A stretch of 64,000 nucleotides of DNA, taken from Saccharomycopsis fibuligera x Saccharomycopsis cf. fibuligera (taxonomy: Eukaryota; Ascomycota; Saccharomycetes; Ascoideales; Saccharomycopsidaceae). Under the pieces are notes generated by a model. The model saw only the letters and a program-made list of their open reading frames with translations. It made no database searches and was not told the origin of the DNA. A program made the translations under genes and the position numbers. Positions 52,201-63,168 of the stretch are shown here, in pieces. The stretch is taken from contig CP012814.1 of assembly GCA_001936135.1 (NCBI GenBank), positions 124,001-188,000 of the forward strand, in the 5' to 3' direction. Numbering within the stretch: position 1 is the stretch's first letter; every line of letters starts with the position of its first letter.

Positions 52201-55200
52201 ATGAACATGACTTGAAGTACTCATTGCCTGTTGTTCCTTCAATTCAGTACGCTATTGATCTGATGAATGAAGAAGATCAAGGCGTTTCATGGCGTAAAGT
52301 GATGTTTAATAGCGCTATATTTGATGCTAGCTTCAATAGCAATAACAATTCCAGTATCAATGTCAATAACAATATTAGTATGGACCGCAAATCGATGGTC
52401 AACTCCATGTTTTCGACTGGCTTAATAGGTATTTCTAGCCTCGTTAATGATTATTTTGCTTCAAAAGAGAAAAGTGGGAATATGGAAAGCGCCAACGAGT
52501 GCTATCAATGGGCATGGCGACTCAATCTGTGGGATTTGCCTGTTGCTGAAGAGAATCCATCTTATAATCAAGTTATCTATAAAACGCTAAAGCTTCTAGG
52601 CAGCTCAACTACTGGTAACAGCAAGTCTGTCTTAGAAAAATCTTTTTTTGACGGTATAAAGTTAGAAAACCATCATCAGTTCAATGAGAAATTATTCAAT
52701 AATCGTTGGGATAATGTATCAAGTCAACTACTATCCGCTTTATGGAACGTTGAATCGCTATTAAATCTCAATGAAAGCAACTTGAAAGCATTATATCAAA
52801 CACAATGGGATTATGTTTCGTGGTTCGAAGCTAAAGATTCAAATGAATATGATGATATACTCTCGGTGCGCGAAGTGACATTAAAGCTGATCATTGATGC
52901 TTTACTAAATTTATCGCCATCATACTCATTCTCATCATCATCACTAGCACAACCGCCATCTACTTCGACATTTCCATTGGTAAATGGCACAGAACCATTT
53001 CGCATTTCCGCGTCTTCTGCCAATTTGTTGAGAGTTTATGAACTCCAAAATTATGGTACTTTAGCGCGGCTAAGAAAGGATTACCAAAAATCCATAAACT
53101 CAATAATGAAAATCAAACAGATTGCAGAAAGTGTCCATTTTGAAAACGAAAATCATAGCAAGGTTGTGAATATTATCCAACAGATTGAATCAGCAAACAC
53201 TTTATGGAGTCAACAAGAAAGTTCCATTTCTATTTTGATGTTGAAAGATTTGAGAGAAAAAGTGCAAAGCATTGATTATCTGCAGATCCCTACACAGCAA
53301 ACTTTGGTTGACAAAAGCCTCATTGATGCATTGCTAGTTGAACGATTGTACCAATCTAAACAGGAAACTCCATCCAACATCACCGACACATACCTCAAGC
53401 CCTACGCTGCTGAGTTTAAATTTGAACCTTGCGCTGAAAAAAGCAATGAAATAAAGCTATATCATACTTTTGCCTGGTTTTGCGATGACCAGCTTCGGGT
53501 TTCTTCTTTTGACGAAGATATTCAAAGATATGAGAAAATTATTGCTAGTAGAAATAAGGACTTGAAGGAAACGTCACGCATACCTGGAATTGAAGCTAAA
53601 AAGTACGCATACAAATTGAAAAAACAATTGCTTACCGATACCAGTCAACTCAAGTTATTCATCAGCACCAAGAATTCGTTCATTGACTATGCGGTATATT
53701 TTTACTTGAAGAGCATTGTGAGCAGTGATGAATTCACCGACTCCGATGTGGACTGCTTTTGCGCATTGTGGCTCAAGTACTCTGGCCGCAAACAAGTTAA
53801 CGACATTGTGAGAGGTTTTATCGAGAACAATACCTTGGCTTATTACAAAATCTTGACTTGGATTCCTCAGCTTGCTTCACGGTTGTCTACAGAGCGCTCT
53901 GAGTTTCAGACTCTTTTGAGGGCAGTTCTCTATGTGGCTAGCATGCATCACCCATACCATACGTTGTACATTTTGAAAAACTTGAAGCTTCAAAGCGACC
54001 TAAACAGCAACCCAGACGCAGCGATGAAAAGCCGTAGCACTGCGGCCAACGACCTTTGGGAACAAATGAAGCAAAAGAACCCAACATTGCAGACCAAATA
54101 CTTGGACCCTGTGGATTTATTTTGTGATGAGTCGGTGAAGTTGGCAAACTATGAGATTTCCAACGGACAAAAACAGATAATGATTCAAAATTTAAACATG
54201 GGGGCATTTTGGATTGATAAGTTGCCAACTTTGAAAGTCATTATTCCTACTCAAGAAGTTCCAATCAGAAAAGATGGAAAATATAGCGAGCTTGCGGTGA
54301 TTGAGACTATTGCTCCAACTATTGACATTTCATCATCTGGTATTAGTCGACCAAAAATCATGTATGCCAGACAAACTGATGGCATTTCAAGAAAAATCTT
54401 GTTGAAAGGTAATACTGACGACTTGAGACAAGATGCAATCATGGAACAAGTCTTTGAACAAGTTAACAAGTTGCTTGCGAAGGATAAAGAAACCAAGAAA
54501 AGAGGGTTGAAATTTAGAACATACAAGGTAGTCCCATTGGGGCCACAGGCTGGATTGATTGAGTTTGTGCTGAACTCTATACCTTTAATTGACGTTGTTT
54601 ACCCATTACATTCCAAGCATGATAGTATTTCGCACTCGCAAGCATCTAAGAAAATGCAATCATGGGAGAACTTGTCAGCTCAGGAAAGAATATCCAATTT
54701 TAAAGTCCGGCTCTGCAACGATATCAAGCCGGTATTGAGAGAATTCTTTTTTAGGAATTTCTTGAACCCATATGACTGGTTTGAGCGGAGGTTGCTTTAC
54801 AGTCATGGCACCGCGGTGTGCTCGATGGTAGGCCATGTTTTAGGGTTGGGCGATAGACATTGCAATAACATTTTATTAGATAAGCAAACGGGTGAACCAA
54901 TCCATATTGATTTGGGGGTGGCTTTTGATCAAGGGAAATTATTAACCATTCCCGAGACCGTACCGTTCAGATTAACGCGGGATATTGTCGATGGATTAGG
55001 GGTCAGTGGAGTAGAAGGGATCTTCAGAAAATCCTGTGAACATGTTTTCCGTGTGTTGAGGGAACACAAAGAGCAAATTGGGGGGATTCTTGAGATTTTG
55101 AAATGGGACCCATTGTACATGTGGACAATCTCGCCACTTAGGCGGAAAAGGCTCCAGGACCAGTCTGAAAATAATACTAATTTGCATAATCATTTAGTGG

Positions 55201-55361
55201 AAGATGAAGGGTTTGAAGCTTCAAGAGCAGTGGCTACGGTGCAACAGAAGCTAGTGGCGCATGGATTAAGCGTTGAGGCAGCAGTTAGACAGTTGATACA
55301 AGAGGCTTCTAGCCTTGACAACTTAGCGTTGTTGTTTAGAGGTTGGGCACCATTTTTTTGA
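46288..55361 (+). CDS. TEL1: DNA-damage and telomere checkpoint kinase Tel1 (two exons)
   Basis: The frame at the 5' end lacks an ATG. A 28-nt exon at 46288..46315 (MLPDLKALL plus one base), an intron at 46316..46386 (GTAGGT, TTCTAAC, CTAG) and exon 2 at 46387..55361 give 3000 residues and restore the Tel1 N-terminal motif SNKVKDRNDALNLL. HEAT-repeat sequence fills most of the length; the PI3K-like kinase domain has GNTDDLRQD (about 2683), LGLGDRHCNNILLD (about 2831) and HIDLGVAFDQG (about 2848). A FATC end (LALLFRGWAPFF) closes it. Tel1 responds to double-strand breaks and regulates telomere length. CTG at 54570-54572 (EFV-CTG-NS) and 52527-52529 (N-CTG-WDLP) sits where family members have Ala/Ser or polar residues. 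The first exon is an inference from splice signals and family sequence. Confidence 0.93.
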
Positions 55362-56647
55362 TCTTGAGCTTAACACTTTAATGTTGAACCAAAGTCAGCC
55401 TTCAGATAATATAAAACTTTTAGACTTTACTGTTTCACGTAAAATTTTTGGGTCGTATGATCATGGCCAAGCTGACTGCCATATATGGCCAGTGTTTACA
55501 ATATCTACAGATACGGATACGGACAACTAACTCTCGTTGATTAAGCTTGTTGAAGTCAGTAAGCGGGGAGCAGATAAACGTGCTGAAAACTCATACTTCG
55601 CCTCGTGTTGAGTTTTGAATGATGCAGGGGCAGCATTGGTCAGACGAGTACCTCAAATTGGCCTATATTGACCCTTTGAATGTCATTGGAGCTCGAAAGC
55701 AAGCAGACACACTGTAGAACACTCGAGCTAAAAAAACAGGTCAGCAATTCGAAATGAGAAGCAAAAATCGAGAAAGGAGCGTATAAATTATCTATAGCAG
55801 TACTGCAAACAAACAGGTAAACGAATGGATAAATAAGAAAACCGTAAATAACAAAAAAGAGAAGAAGAAGAAAAAAAAAAAAAGCAGTCCACCGGAATAG
55901 CGCGATATGATTGGCTGGTAAATGAGGTGATTGACTGTCGCCGATTATATTTTGCGATTGTAGGCTGATTTTTTCTACCTGCATGGCGTACGCGATCGGC
56001 ACTGGCGCAACATGCAGCAAACGGCAAGACGGCAACGGGAAATCAACAAAAGATGTCAAGAGAAGTGGAAAACCTCCGCATTTGATAACAATGTAAAAAC
56101 ACTAGACTAAGGGCAGTAATGTGAGACAAAGTAGCCAGTTAGAGCCTTTGATTGGAGATTGACAATGGTATGATGCTACGATTCAATTCGGTCTAGTATT
56201 GGAATAGTCTACGACAGGTAAATGTTGTGACATTTGGGAGTTTGGCCTGAAACTAGGTTGAAGATTTACTTTACTGCTTCCCCTTTTAGCAGAAAAGAAA
56301 AAAAAAAAAAAAAAAAAAAAATAGAAAAAACAACGAACAAACAACTAGAGATATGGCGAACTGTAGCTAGAGGTGTATAAAAGCAAGGGCCCTCCCAGAG
56401 TTGGTGCTTATTTTACTTGTACTTTTTTGTCCTTCCTTTTGCTTTTACTTTCGACTCAAAATTGAGCTTATGCATCTTTACCAAAGTAATAATTAGTTTT
56501 TTTTTTTTTTAGTATCTTCTACCGGGGACACTTTTCAAAGACAGATGTTGATGCTTTTTGCAACCGAGCACTGTACACTGCATCAGCTATCAGTATCAAG
56601 CTATTGTGAACCAAAAAAGTAAGCGGCCGTGTAAAACACAACTCGCA
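55362..56647. promoter_or_regulatory. Intergenic, upstream of the secreted-protein gene
   Basis: It holds ATACGGATACGG at 55512-55523, a 24-A run at 56298-56321, TATAAAAG at 56376-56383, and a 25-codon upstream frame at 56545-56622. The TATA box and pyrimidine-rich stretch suggest active transcription toward 56648. A minus-strand frame at 55640-56059 looks like chance. Confidence 0.5.
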
Positions 56648-57397
56648 ATGATCAAAAGTTTTCAAGTTGGGCTATTAGTGTTGCTTTCATGTATCTGTTT
56701 TGAGACTGCAGCCACAATTTACTTCAAAAAACAGCCGGAAAAATCAATTATCGAGCCAATAACTGCCATATACGAGCAGAAAACAGCAGCAAGAACGAAG
56801 AATACCCCCAGAAGAACAAAAAGGAAAGCTTCTGGCTGCAAAAGGCATGCACAAAACAAGAATCAAACACAGGTTTTATCGCGATTAAAAAGTAAGCTTC
56901 TAGGCATCTATTGGACTTCTCAATGCACCCCCAGCATCCTTGAAAAGTTTTGTGTGCAGTGCATTAAGGACAGTCTCCCACATCTTAGCCGATACTTTAG
57001 CCACCAACATCAACCTCACACCAGTCACCAAAATAGCCACACAAAAAAAAGCGAGGAAGAAGTAGCTGTACCAAATGTACCACTGCTGCTGCCCATGCTG
57101 CCAACACGCATGCCAAACACAAACCAAAGTGACAGAACTAGCAGACTCAGCTTGATTTTGCGGGGCATCACTGTACTACATTATACCGGCGCGTCTAGTG
57201 GTAAGCCCTACTTCCATACCAGCTACTGCCATGCCAAAGTAAAGCAAAAAATTGCAAACTTCAATGGCCAAACTTACGAATTATACACAAAAGGAGCAAT
57301 ATCTTTGAGAGTGCTTGATTCTGAGGGCGGAGCGTTCAAGCCATTTTTTCCTATTTGCTGTGCATTGATCGGATTTAGCCTTTTGCTTCAGATTTAA
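56648..57397 (+). CDS. Predicted secreted or GPI-type protein, family not recognised
   Basis: The start at 56648 gives 249 residues with a clear signal peptide (MIKSFQVGLLVLLSCICFET). An earlier in-frame ATG (56558) would bury it behind 30 residues. A basic stretch follows (about 55-95, TKNTPRRTKRKASGCKRH), with a cysteine-bearing middle (FCVQCIKDSLPHL), a His/Gln-rich linker (FSHQHQPHTSHQ), and a segment ending GAISLRVLDSEGGAFKP. The end, FFPICCALIGFSLLLQI, is short and hydrophobic, like a GPI-anchor signal with SEGG as possible attachment site. I do not recognise a family. GTAAGC occurs at 56619 and 56892, so unseen splicing is possible, though no TACTAAC branch point was noticed. Confidence 0.5.
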   Translation: MIKSFQVGLLVLLSCICFETAATIYFKKQPEKSIIEPITAIYEQKTAARTKNTPRRTKRKASGCKRHAQNKNQTQVLSRLKSKLLGIYWTSQCTPSILEKFCVQCIKDSLPHLSRYFSHQHQPHTSHQNSHTKKSEEEVAVPNVPLLLPMLPTRMPNTNQSDRTSRLSLILRGITVLHYTGASSGKPYFHTSYCHAKVKQKIANFNGQTYELYTKGAISLRVLDSEGGAFKPFFPICCALIGFSLLLQI

Positions 57398-58142
57398 AAA
57401 CCTCGCAGTTTCGGAATCGTCAACGGGCTGGCATTAAACTCGCGATACTTATTTCCACATTTTTTTAATCAACCACGTTCGCCAGCATTGCATGCCGCAA
57501 TGCCAGTGATTAAAACTTCTCATGGGTTTGGTGCAAGTGTCCCATCTCCTCCTGGTATAAGCTCAAGATTTGGCCATAGCTATCTTAAGGTTAAGGTTAA
57601 GGTTAAAGCTGAAGTTTTTATTTGGCTTCAACTGGAAAGCTGCTGCTTGGGACACTGCTCACATACTTCCAACTTGATCCCAATTGCCATTGGAATAAGC
57701 CTACCGTAAACTATATTTTAAAAACCAAGATAGCACCTGAAATATCTAAGGTAAGGTTCTTACGCTATACTATATCATATTTTCTAACATCGATTTAAGT
57801 ACCAACTAGAACATTCGAATTAAATCATATTAATAACAATCTATGCATTTTTTTTTCAATATAATGTCTGTTACTGGAAATATGTAAGAAAAGAAAAAGA
57901 ATAGAGAAATCGCGCTCCACCCCAACTTCGCTTCACTAACTCATTAACCCATTCTTGTAATTGTAGACATGGTTATTCAAGAATCTAATAGCCCCCATAG
58001 GCACATTCGTTTGCAATATAATGTTCTATAGCTGTTTTTCTTCTCTTTTCCAAAATAGTAAAAAAGAAAAAGAAAAATAAACAGTAATCTGGCATAGGTG
58101 TGACTCTAAAAGATACTCTGAGCAGTAACTGTAACAGTCACT
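57398..58142. other. Intergenic, convergent 3' flanks
   Basis: No gene was seen. A TTAAGG hexamer tract lies at 57585-57606. Confidence 0.55.
57585..57606. repeat. Three and two-thirds TTAAGG units
   Basis: A direct hexamer repeat, TTAAGG three times then TTAA. Confidence 0.9.
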
Positions 58143-60236
58143 CTAACTCAATCTCCCGTAGATGCCGCCCAACGCATCAATCCAAGCCCCATTTCTTCCT
58201 CTGAACCCAATTATTTGATACCCAGGAGGTGCGGCAATCTCTTCATATCTCCCGCCATATGCGTTACCAAAATACTTACTCTTGCGGCCCTCACTGGTAA
58301 CAAACTGAATAGCGTCAAGCCAAAGTCCGCATCTCAAATTCATTTTCTGTAAATACTCACCTTCATTGAATCGGAAGTCGCTGTATGCGTCCCCTTCTTC
58401 AGCAAACAACATTGAGATCGACGTGCCGGTGCTCGTATCCGCCATGAATAGCTTGAACCCCTGGACAGTGTCTGCATCATGATATACTCGCGCGGAGTAA
58501 ACTTGTCTGTAGTTAAAATAGACCGTTGGGGTCTCATGGCCCCCGTCGCCGCCGTGTACTGGGGTATGATAGAATGGGGTTTGTCCATCCGGATGGCCGT
58601 AGAGCCCCACTAGGTCGGCATTGCCGGGGTGATGATCTTGGATAAGTTGTTCTGGGTTGCGGATGTATGTCGCCTTCTGGGCCCCTATAGCATGCACTTT
58701 CAAAGAGATGGACAGGTCGGCATACTGGGAATTGTGAATGTACTGCTGGAGTTGCGGATAAGTAAAGGCTACTTCCTTGACTATGGTGCTTTTGCCGTTG
58801 CGGGATGCACTTGCTGGTAAAAATTCAATAGAACCGATGGTGGTGGTATTGACACCTTCATCATCATTGTCGTCGTCATTGTCATTGTTGATGACAATTT
58901 CAACAAGTTTAATGCCATAATCTGAAGTAAAGAGGATTCTATCGCCTCTAATGGCGTAGTATTTTGCAGCAGCCACATATTTTGGCAACTCATCTTGGGG
59001 CAACGACTCATCTTGGTAGTCTAATTGCAGCCTAAACTCTTTCTCAAAAAGCGATTGCACTAGTACTTCTCTAGAGATATCAAACTCGTCTCTAGCTAAT
59101 ACTGGAGCAAAACCAGGCTCCGATGTTCTAGCGCAATAGTATTCTTTAGTCATGAATGATCTGGAAAAATAGTAGTAATACTTTTCTTTTTCTTCGCTAG
59201 ACAAGTCTCTCAATGCTGGCTCAAATAGGCCAAATAATGACACAATCAATGAGCCAAAGGCAACATTCGCTGCCTCCCAAGGAGTGGAAGACAATCCAAA
59301 CTCGTTAGCTACTTGGTTAGTATCCACGGGGAAAATCTCACTAAAGGCAGCATACAAGTCTTCATAATTTTGAGGGTATGTCCAGATAGCATGAGCTCCA
59401 GTTACGTAAATTTCTGACGATCCGTCATCCGCAATACGATACCCTGGGGCATGAGCCAAGATCCGCTGTTCATAGACGCTCCAGTGAGCATCCAAGTAAA
59501 AGCAAACAGCCTTGGTGAAAGTGCCTGGGAAGAATGGATTACCATAATTTTTCAAACCTTCGGTGGCCCATTCAGTTAAGGTGTCAGTGTCACCAGTTTC
59601 TCTAATCTCTTCCACGGACTGTTCCAACGATACAATATGGACTTTAACGGTACGTCTGTAAGCTTCTTGAGGAGCTTGTTTAGCCGATATTGTATCATTT
59701 TGTTCTTGCTCGGCAAACCGTAAAGTTCTGTTACCCAAACCGGCCCTAGCGAATTGCTCTTCCAAGTATGCACTGATCAATTTAGCAGCGAATCTAACTT
59801 TTTTCACTGCGGTATGAACGTCATTTGACTCTGCTCTAATGCGATAATTTGGGGAGTCAAAAGAGTATTGGGAATTCCTACCAACAAGCAAACACAAATG
59901 CACTGGTGGATTCAAAGTAAGAGGCTCGTAGTTCAAGTTCAATGTGGTTTCAAGTTCTTCGAATTGCGGGACTTGGTCAATTACTGGCCTACCGTGCTGG
60001 AAAATCCCAGAACGGTGCTTAAACACGATTTCATTGCTACCTGGTTCCAAGTGAACAAGGGCTTTGAAGAAACTGCCGTTAACTTCAAAAAATTGCGACG
60101 GAAAAGTGGCGCCGTTGTCGGTGTTGGTAGCTGATACCTGGATGATGCCACTACTGTGAGATGAGGAGCCGTGGACGATGATTTCTGCTGCGTGAACGGT
60201 AGCGTTGTTTTGTCTGTTGAATATTCTGATGGACAT
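58143..60236 (-). CDS. YIL108W-type peptidase/jacalin protein lacking the zinc motif
   Basis: This 697-residue protein is a paralogue of the next gene along its whole length: shared MxxxIxN start, NPPVHLCLLVGRNS, YLDAHWSVYEQ, WEAANVAFGS, SRSFMTKEY, GFAPVLARDEF, RLQLDYQDESLPQD, and a C-terminal jacalin-like domain ending WIDALGGIYGRLS. Where the neighbour has HECGHALGCPH, this one reads VSLFGLFEPAL (residues 332-342), so all three zinc-ligand His and the catalytic Glu are gone. Further Cys and His in that region (neighbour ECGWH) are also replaced. It is an undisrupted full-length frame, so it looks like a conserved pseudoenzyme and not a decayed gene. Carbohydrate binding through the jacalin domain is a plausible remaining role, by inference. 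Confidence 0.82.
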   Translation of the reverse strand: MSIRIFNRQNNATVHAAEIIVHGSSSHSSGIIQVSATNTDNGATFPSQFFEVNGSFFKALVHLEPGSNEIVFKHRSGIFQHGRPVIDQVPQFEELETTLNLNYEPLTLNPPVHLCLLVGRNSQYSFDSPNYRIRAESNDVHTAVKKVRFAAKLISAYLEEQFARAGLGNRTLRFAEQEQNDTISAKQAPQEAYRRTVKVHIVSLEQSVEEIRETGDTDTLTEWATEGLKNYGNPFFPGTFTKAVCFYLDAHWSVYEQRILAHAPGYRIADDGSSEIYVTGAHAIWTYPQNYEDLYAAFSEIFPVDTNQVANEFGLSSTPWEAANVAFGSLIVSLFGLFEPALRDLSSEEKEKYYYYFSRSFMTKEYYCARTSEPGFAPVLARDEFDISREVLVQSLFEKEFRLQLDYQDESLPQDELPKYVAAAKYYAIRGDRILFTSDYGIKLVEIVINNDNDDDNDDEGVNTTTIGSIEFLPASASRNGKSTIVKEVAFTYPQLQQYIHNSQYADLSISLKVHAIGAQKATYIRNPEQLIQDHHPGNADLVGLYGHPDGQTPFYHTPVHGGDGGHETPTVYFNYRQVYSARVYHDADTVQGFKLFMADTSTGTSISMLFAEEGDAYSDFRFNEGEYLQKMNLRCGLWLDAIQFVTSEGRKSKYFGNAYGGRYEEIAAPPGYQIIGFRGRNGAWIDALGGIYGRLS

Positions 60237-60666
60237 GGTGTAGTTGGTGTCACTGAGCTGCTGAAATTAGCACAGGTGGTGGTTATGATTACAATTGGGA
60301 AAGGAAGGATGAAGAAAAAAGAAGGAGATGAAACGTCAACCAGATCTGGTAGCTGTAGCATCTAGACAGATTATTATATTTTGTGATGATCTAAAACGCG
60401 GTAAACCGTATCCGCCAGAGTGTCACACCCCCAGAAAATAGACATACACCCCCTTTATTGTTGGCCAATGTTGAACCACAACATGCGTAAGTAAAAGAAC
60501 ACCAAAATGGGGATGAACTACACAGCACCTACTCGATTTACAAAGCACGCCCATTGGAGTAGCAGCAATACAATTTTGGAAAACAAATAATCAATCAATC
60601 TCTTATCATTCCGCATAAAATTAAGCAGACACAACATAAAATTAAGCACAAATCACACAGTCTAAA
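60237..60666. promoter_or_regulatory. Promoter between the tandem peptidase genes
   Basis: 430 bp separate the two minus-strand genes, so each probably has its own promoter. CCGTATCCGCC occurs at 60407-60417. No gene was seen. Confidence 0.5.
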
Positions 60667-62868
60667 TCAAACTCTTGCATAAATGCCCTGGATCGAATTG
60701 GCCCAACTTCCTATGTTGCCCAGCACTGCTACTAAAGCATACTGTTTTCCATGCTCTTGATTTTGATCAGTTTCTGGTGGGCCTAGCTCAGCCTGTCCAC
60801 CACCGTCAGCATTGCCAAACCATTGGCTTTGTCTCAAATTAGTAACTATTTGCACCGCATCAATCCATGCGCCACACTTGACGTTAAATTTGACAAGTTT
60901 CTCATTGGCACCGGTGTTGAATGAGAAATCAGTATAGTGTGGTTTGATGTTACCAAAGGTGGCTTCTCTGGTTGGGCCGTTGCTGTTGGCGTTGTTGTCA
61001 TTGGAGTTCAAGAATGATTGAATTGACGATTGTGGAGATTGCGGAATTTGCGAGAAAATGTCCTTTTTGAGTTTTCTGAAGAAACCATCACTGCTGCGAG
61101 ATTTCTGTGGAGCTGGGGTTGGTTGAGCAGCAGCAGTAGTAGTAGCTTGTGGAACATATTCTTTATAGTATACAGTAAGCCCGTCTAGAGCTAAGCCGTG
61201 GTAAATTCTTATTTTAGTTATGCTTCGTGGATCAAAGCTCACGACACCGGTATCGTTACCGTTTCTTTGCCCTAATAATCTGGTCTTGAAACCTTGCAAC
61301 TCACCAATTCCTGGTACATTGACTTGAACCGTTTCAAATAGCCCCGCAAAATCATCAATACTGCATTGTTTCAAGCCAACGGCAAGGATATCCAACTTGA
61401 CTTTCTTGTTACGATACTCGGGAGCAAGAATTGCTTGAATGTCATTGTACCCCAATACTAGCTTTCTCTTGGGGCCTGGACCGCGACTGCTGAGTCTAGG
61501 CAAGTATTCCAAATGAGCTCTGCATTGGCCATCAACATGCACTTCCACTAGGTAAACTCCGGTATCTGAGGTAATTAGCACTTGTTTATCGGACAATGCT
61601 ACGTAACTTGGATCACTGCCGTTTTCCCAGGCGTCTTTTGGAATAGTATCATCCTGGTAATCAATAGGCATTCTGAATGCTGGATGGTACAAGAACCTCA
61701 TAATGTCCAACCGGTGCCATCCGCATTCATCTTTTGGCAAAACAGGAGCATAGCCTTGTTTACCAGTTCTGGTGGCGGGGAATTCTCTGGACATAAAGCT
61801 GCGGTTCCAAGTGACATAGTCTCTCAACATGATACCATTAGGTTGATGGGGACAACCAAGAGCATGACCGCATTCGTGCAAAAACGCACCAAGAGAAACA
61901 TTGCAAGCTTCCCACGCTGAACCGCACTCGTTGCAGTCGTTGACTACCGCGTTGGTGTCTGTAGCGGTACAATCGCTAAAGGCTGGATAGAGTTCCTCGT
62001 AGCAGTTAGGCCACGACCAAAGGCCGTGAGAGCCAAAGATGGCAAGACGTAAGTCATTGATAGAGCCACCAAGAGCCGCATGGCCAGTGAGCAAATTCTG
62101 CTGCTTGTCCCAGTGAGCATCGAGGTAGATACAAGCAGCAGTACTGTTCTTGGTCGTTATGCCGTATTTCTTTACCGCATCGCCGGCCCATCCGAAAAGC
62201 GCGCCAGTGTTGTTTCCCTTGGAATTCTGCTGAGCCACGTTGGGATCTCTGATTTCAGCCACTGTCTTGTCAACAGTAATGACATGGACTTTAACGGTGC
62301 TGCGTTGCACTTGGCCGTTTTCCTGTCTGGATATGGTGTCATTAGCGACTTCTTCTTCGAATCTAAAGCAGCGGTTGCCCATACCGTTACGGGCCATTTG
62401 CTCGGCAGTGAATGCTTGCATGAGTCTAGCAGCAAACCTGAGCTTCCGGATGGCGGTTTGGATGTTGTTTCCTTCAAAGTTGCGCTTGTACTGGGGGCTG
62501 TCAAAGTTCCCCGGCGAGTCTTTGGCCACTAATAAGCACAAGTGCACCGGTGGGTTTTGGAGCTGCGGAGCATAGTTGAGGGAGTAGTTGAGCTGGATCG
62601 GTGGGTAAGCAGGGTTGCGGTCATATAGCGGCTGGCCATTGCGAAAAGTGCCGGCGTGTTGCGTGAAAGTGAGGTTGTTCTTTCCCTGTTGCAAATGGAC
62701 CAAGAGCTTGAAAACACCGCCGTTTACCTCAAAACTCTGGGGCGGGAAACAGTTGTTGTGGTGAACTACATGGATGATGCCCTGTGGCTGAGAGGAGTAG
62801 CCATGGACGAGAGTATCGGGAATAAAGAGTGTGCTGTCGGGTGGATGGTTAACGATAGTGAGGGGCAT
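60667..62868 (-). CDS. Putative zinc metallopeptidase with jacalin-like domain (YIL108W type)
   Basis: The 733-residue protein carries H331-E332-C-G-H335-A-L-G-C-P-H341, the HExxHxxGxxH signature of zincin (metzincin-like) peptidases, inside the fungal putative-peptidase family of S. cerevisiae YIL108W. The N-terminal part is beta-rich (VHGYSSQPQGIIHV, NPPVHLCLLVAKDS). After the catalytic region there is a linker with Gln/Ser/Asn (about 585-640). The C-terminus is jacalin-like (VKCGAWIDAVQIVT, GNIGSWANSIQGIYARV). No signal peptide is seen, so it is probably cytosolic. Substrate is unknown. It lies directly upstream of a motif-less paralogue in the same orientation. Confidence 0.88.
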   Translation of the reverse strand: MPLTIVNHPPDSTLFIPDTLVHGYSSQPQGIIHVVHHNNCFPPQSFEVNGGVFKLLVHLQQGKNNLTFTQHAGTFRNGQPLYDRNPAYPPIQLNYSLNYAPQLQNPPVHLCLLVAKDSPGNFDSPQYKRNFEGNNIQTAIRKLRFAARLMQAFTAEQMARNGMGNRCFRFEEEVANDTISRQENGQVQRSTVKVHVITVDKTVAEIRDPNVAQQNSKGNNTGALFGWAGDAVKKYGITTKNSTAACIYLDAHWDKQQNLLTGHAALGGSINDLRLAIFGSHGLWSWPNCYEELYPAFSDCTATDTNAVVNDCNECGSAWEACNVSLGAFLHECGHALGCPHQPNGIMLRDYVTWNRSFMSREFPATRTGKQGYAPVLPKDECGWHRLDIMRFLYHPAFRMPIDYQDDTIPKDAWENGSDPSYVALSDKQVLITSDTGVYLVEVHVDGQCRAHLEYLPRLSSRGPGPKRKLVLGYNDIQAILAPEYRNKKVKLDILAVGLKQCSIDDFAGLFETVQVNVPGIGELQGFKTRLLGQRNGNDTGVVSFDPRSITKIRIYHGLALDGLTVYYKEYVPQATTTAAAQPTPAPQKSRSSDGFFRKLKKDIFSQIPQSPQSSIQSFLNSNDNNANSNGPTREATFGNIKPHYTDFSFNTGANEKLVKFNVKCGAWIDAVQIVTNLRQSQWFGNADGGGQAELGPPETDQNQEHGKQYALVAVLGNIGSWANSIQGIYARV

Positions 62869-63168
62869 CTTGTGGTTATGGTGGCAACGACTGAAGGAGG
62901 ATTGCTGAAGGAGAAGGAGGAGTTGATATTGATGTTGATGTTGATGTCCTCTGGTACTAATGAGCTAATTATTTGTGCGCAGCAACTGACGTGTTTGACA
63001 CGTCACGTGCAGCGCATCGCCATAAAGAGCGCAGAGCACTTGCTCCAGCAACTATCTTGATCAATATCAACAACAACAACAACATCGACATCATCATCAT
63101 CATCATCATCAGACACTTATTCTTCACCCACTCACTCAAGCGCCAGCACCTCACTCTGGACCACCGCA
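62869..63168. promoter_or_regulatory. Divergent promoter of the peptidase and PFK26-type genes
   Basis: The 300 bp hold a GACGTGTTTGACACGTCACGTG-like patch near 62988-63009 containing TCACGTG, a bHLH (Cbf1/Pho4-type) site, and a CAA/CAT microsatellite at 63067-63110. Confidence 0.55.

Noticed and set aside
55640-56059. Minus-strand frame of 139 codons with a Phe-rich hydrophobic stretch
   Set aside because: The hydrophobic part is encoded by an A-rich tract, there is no recognisable domain, and it overlaps the likely promoter region of the gene at 56648.
57585-57606. TTAAGG tract as an internal telomere-like repeat
   Set aside because: Only three to four units, and telomere repeats in this clade are generally longer complex units; more likely a simple microsatellite.
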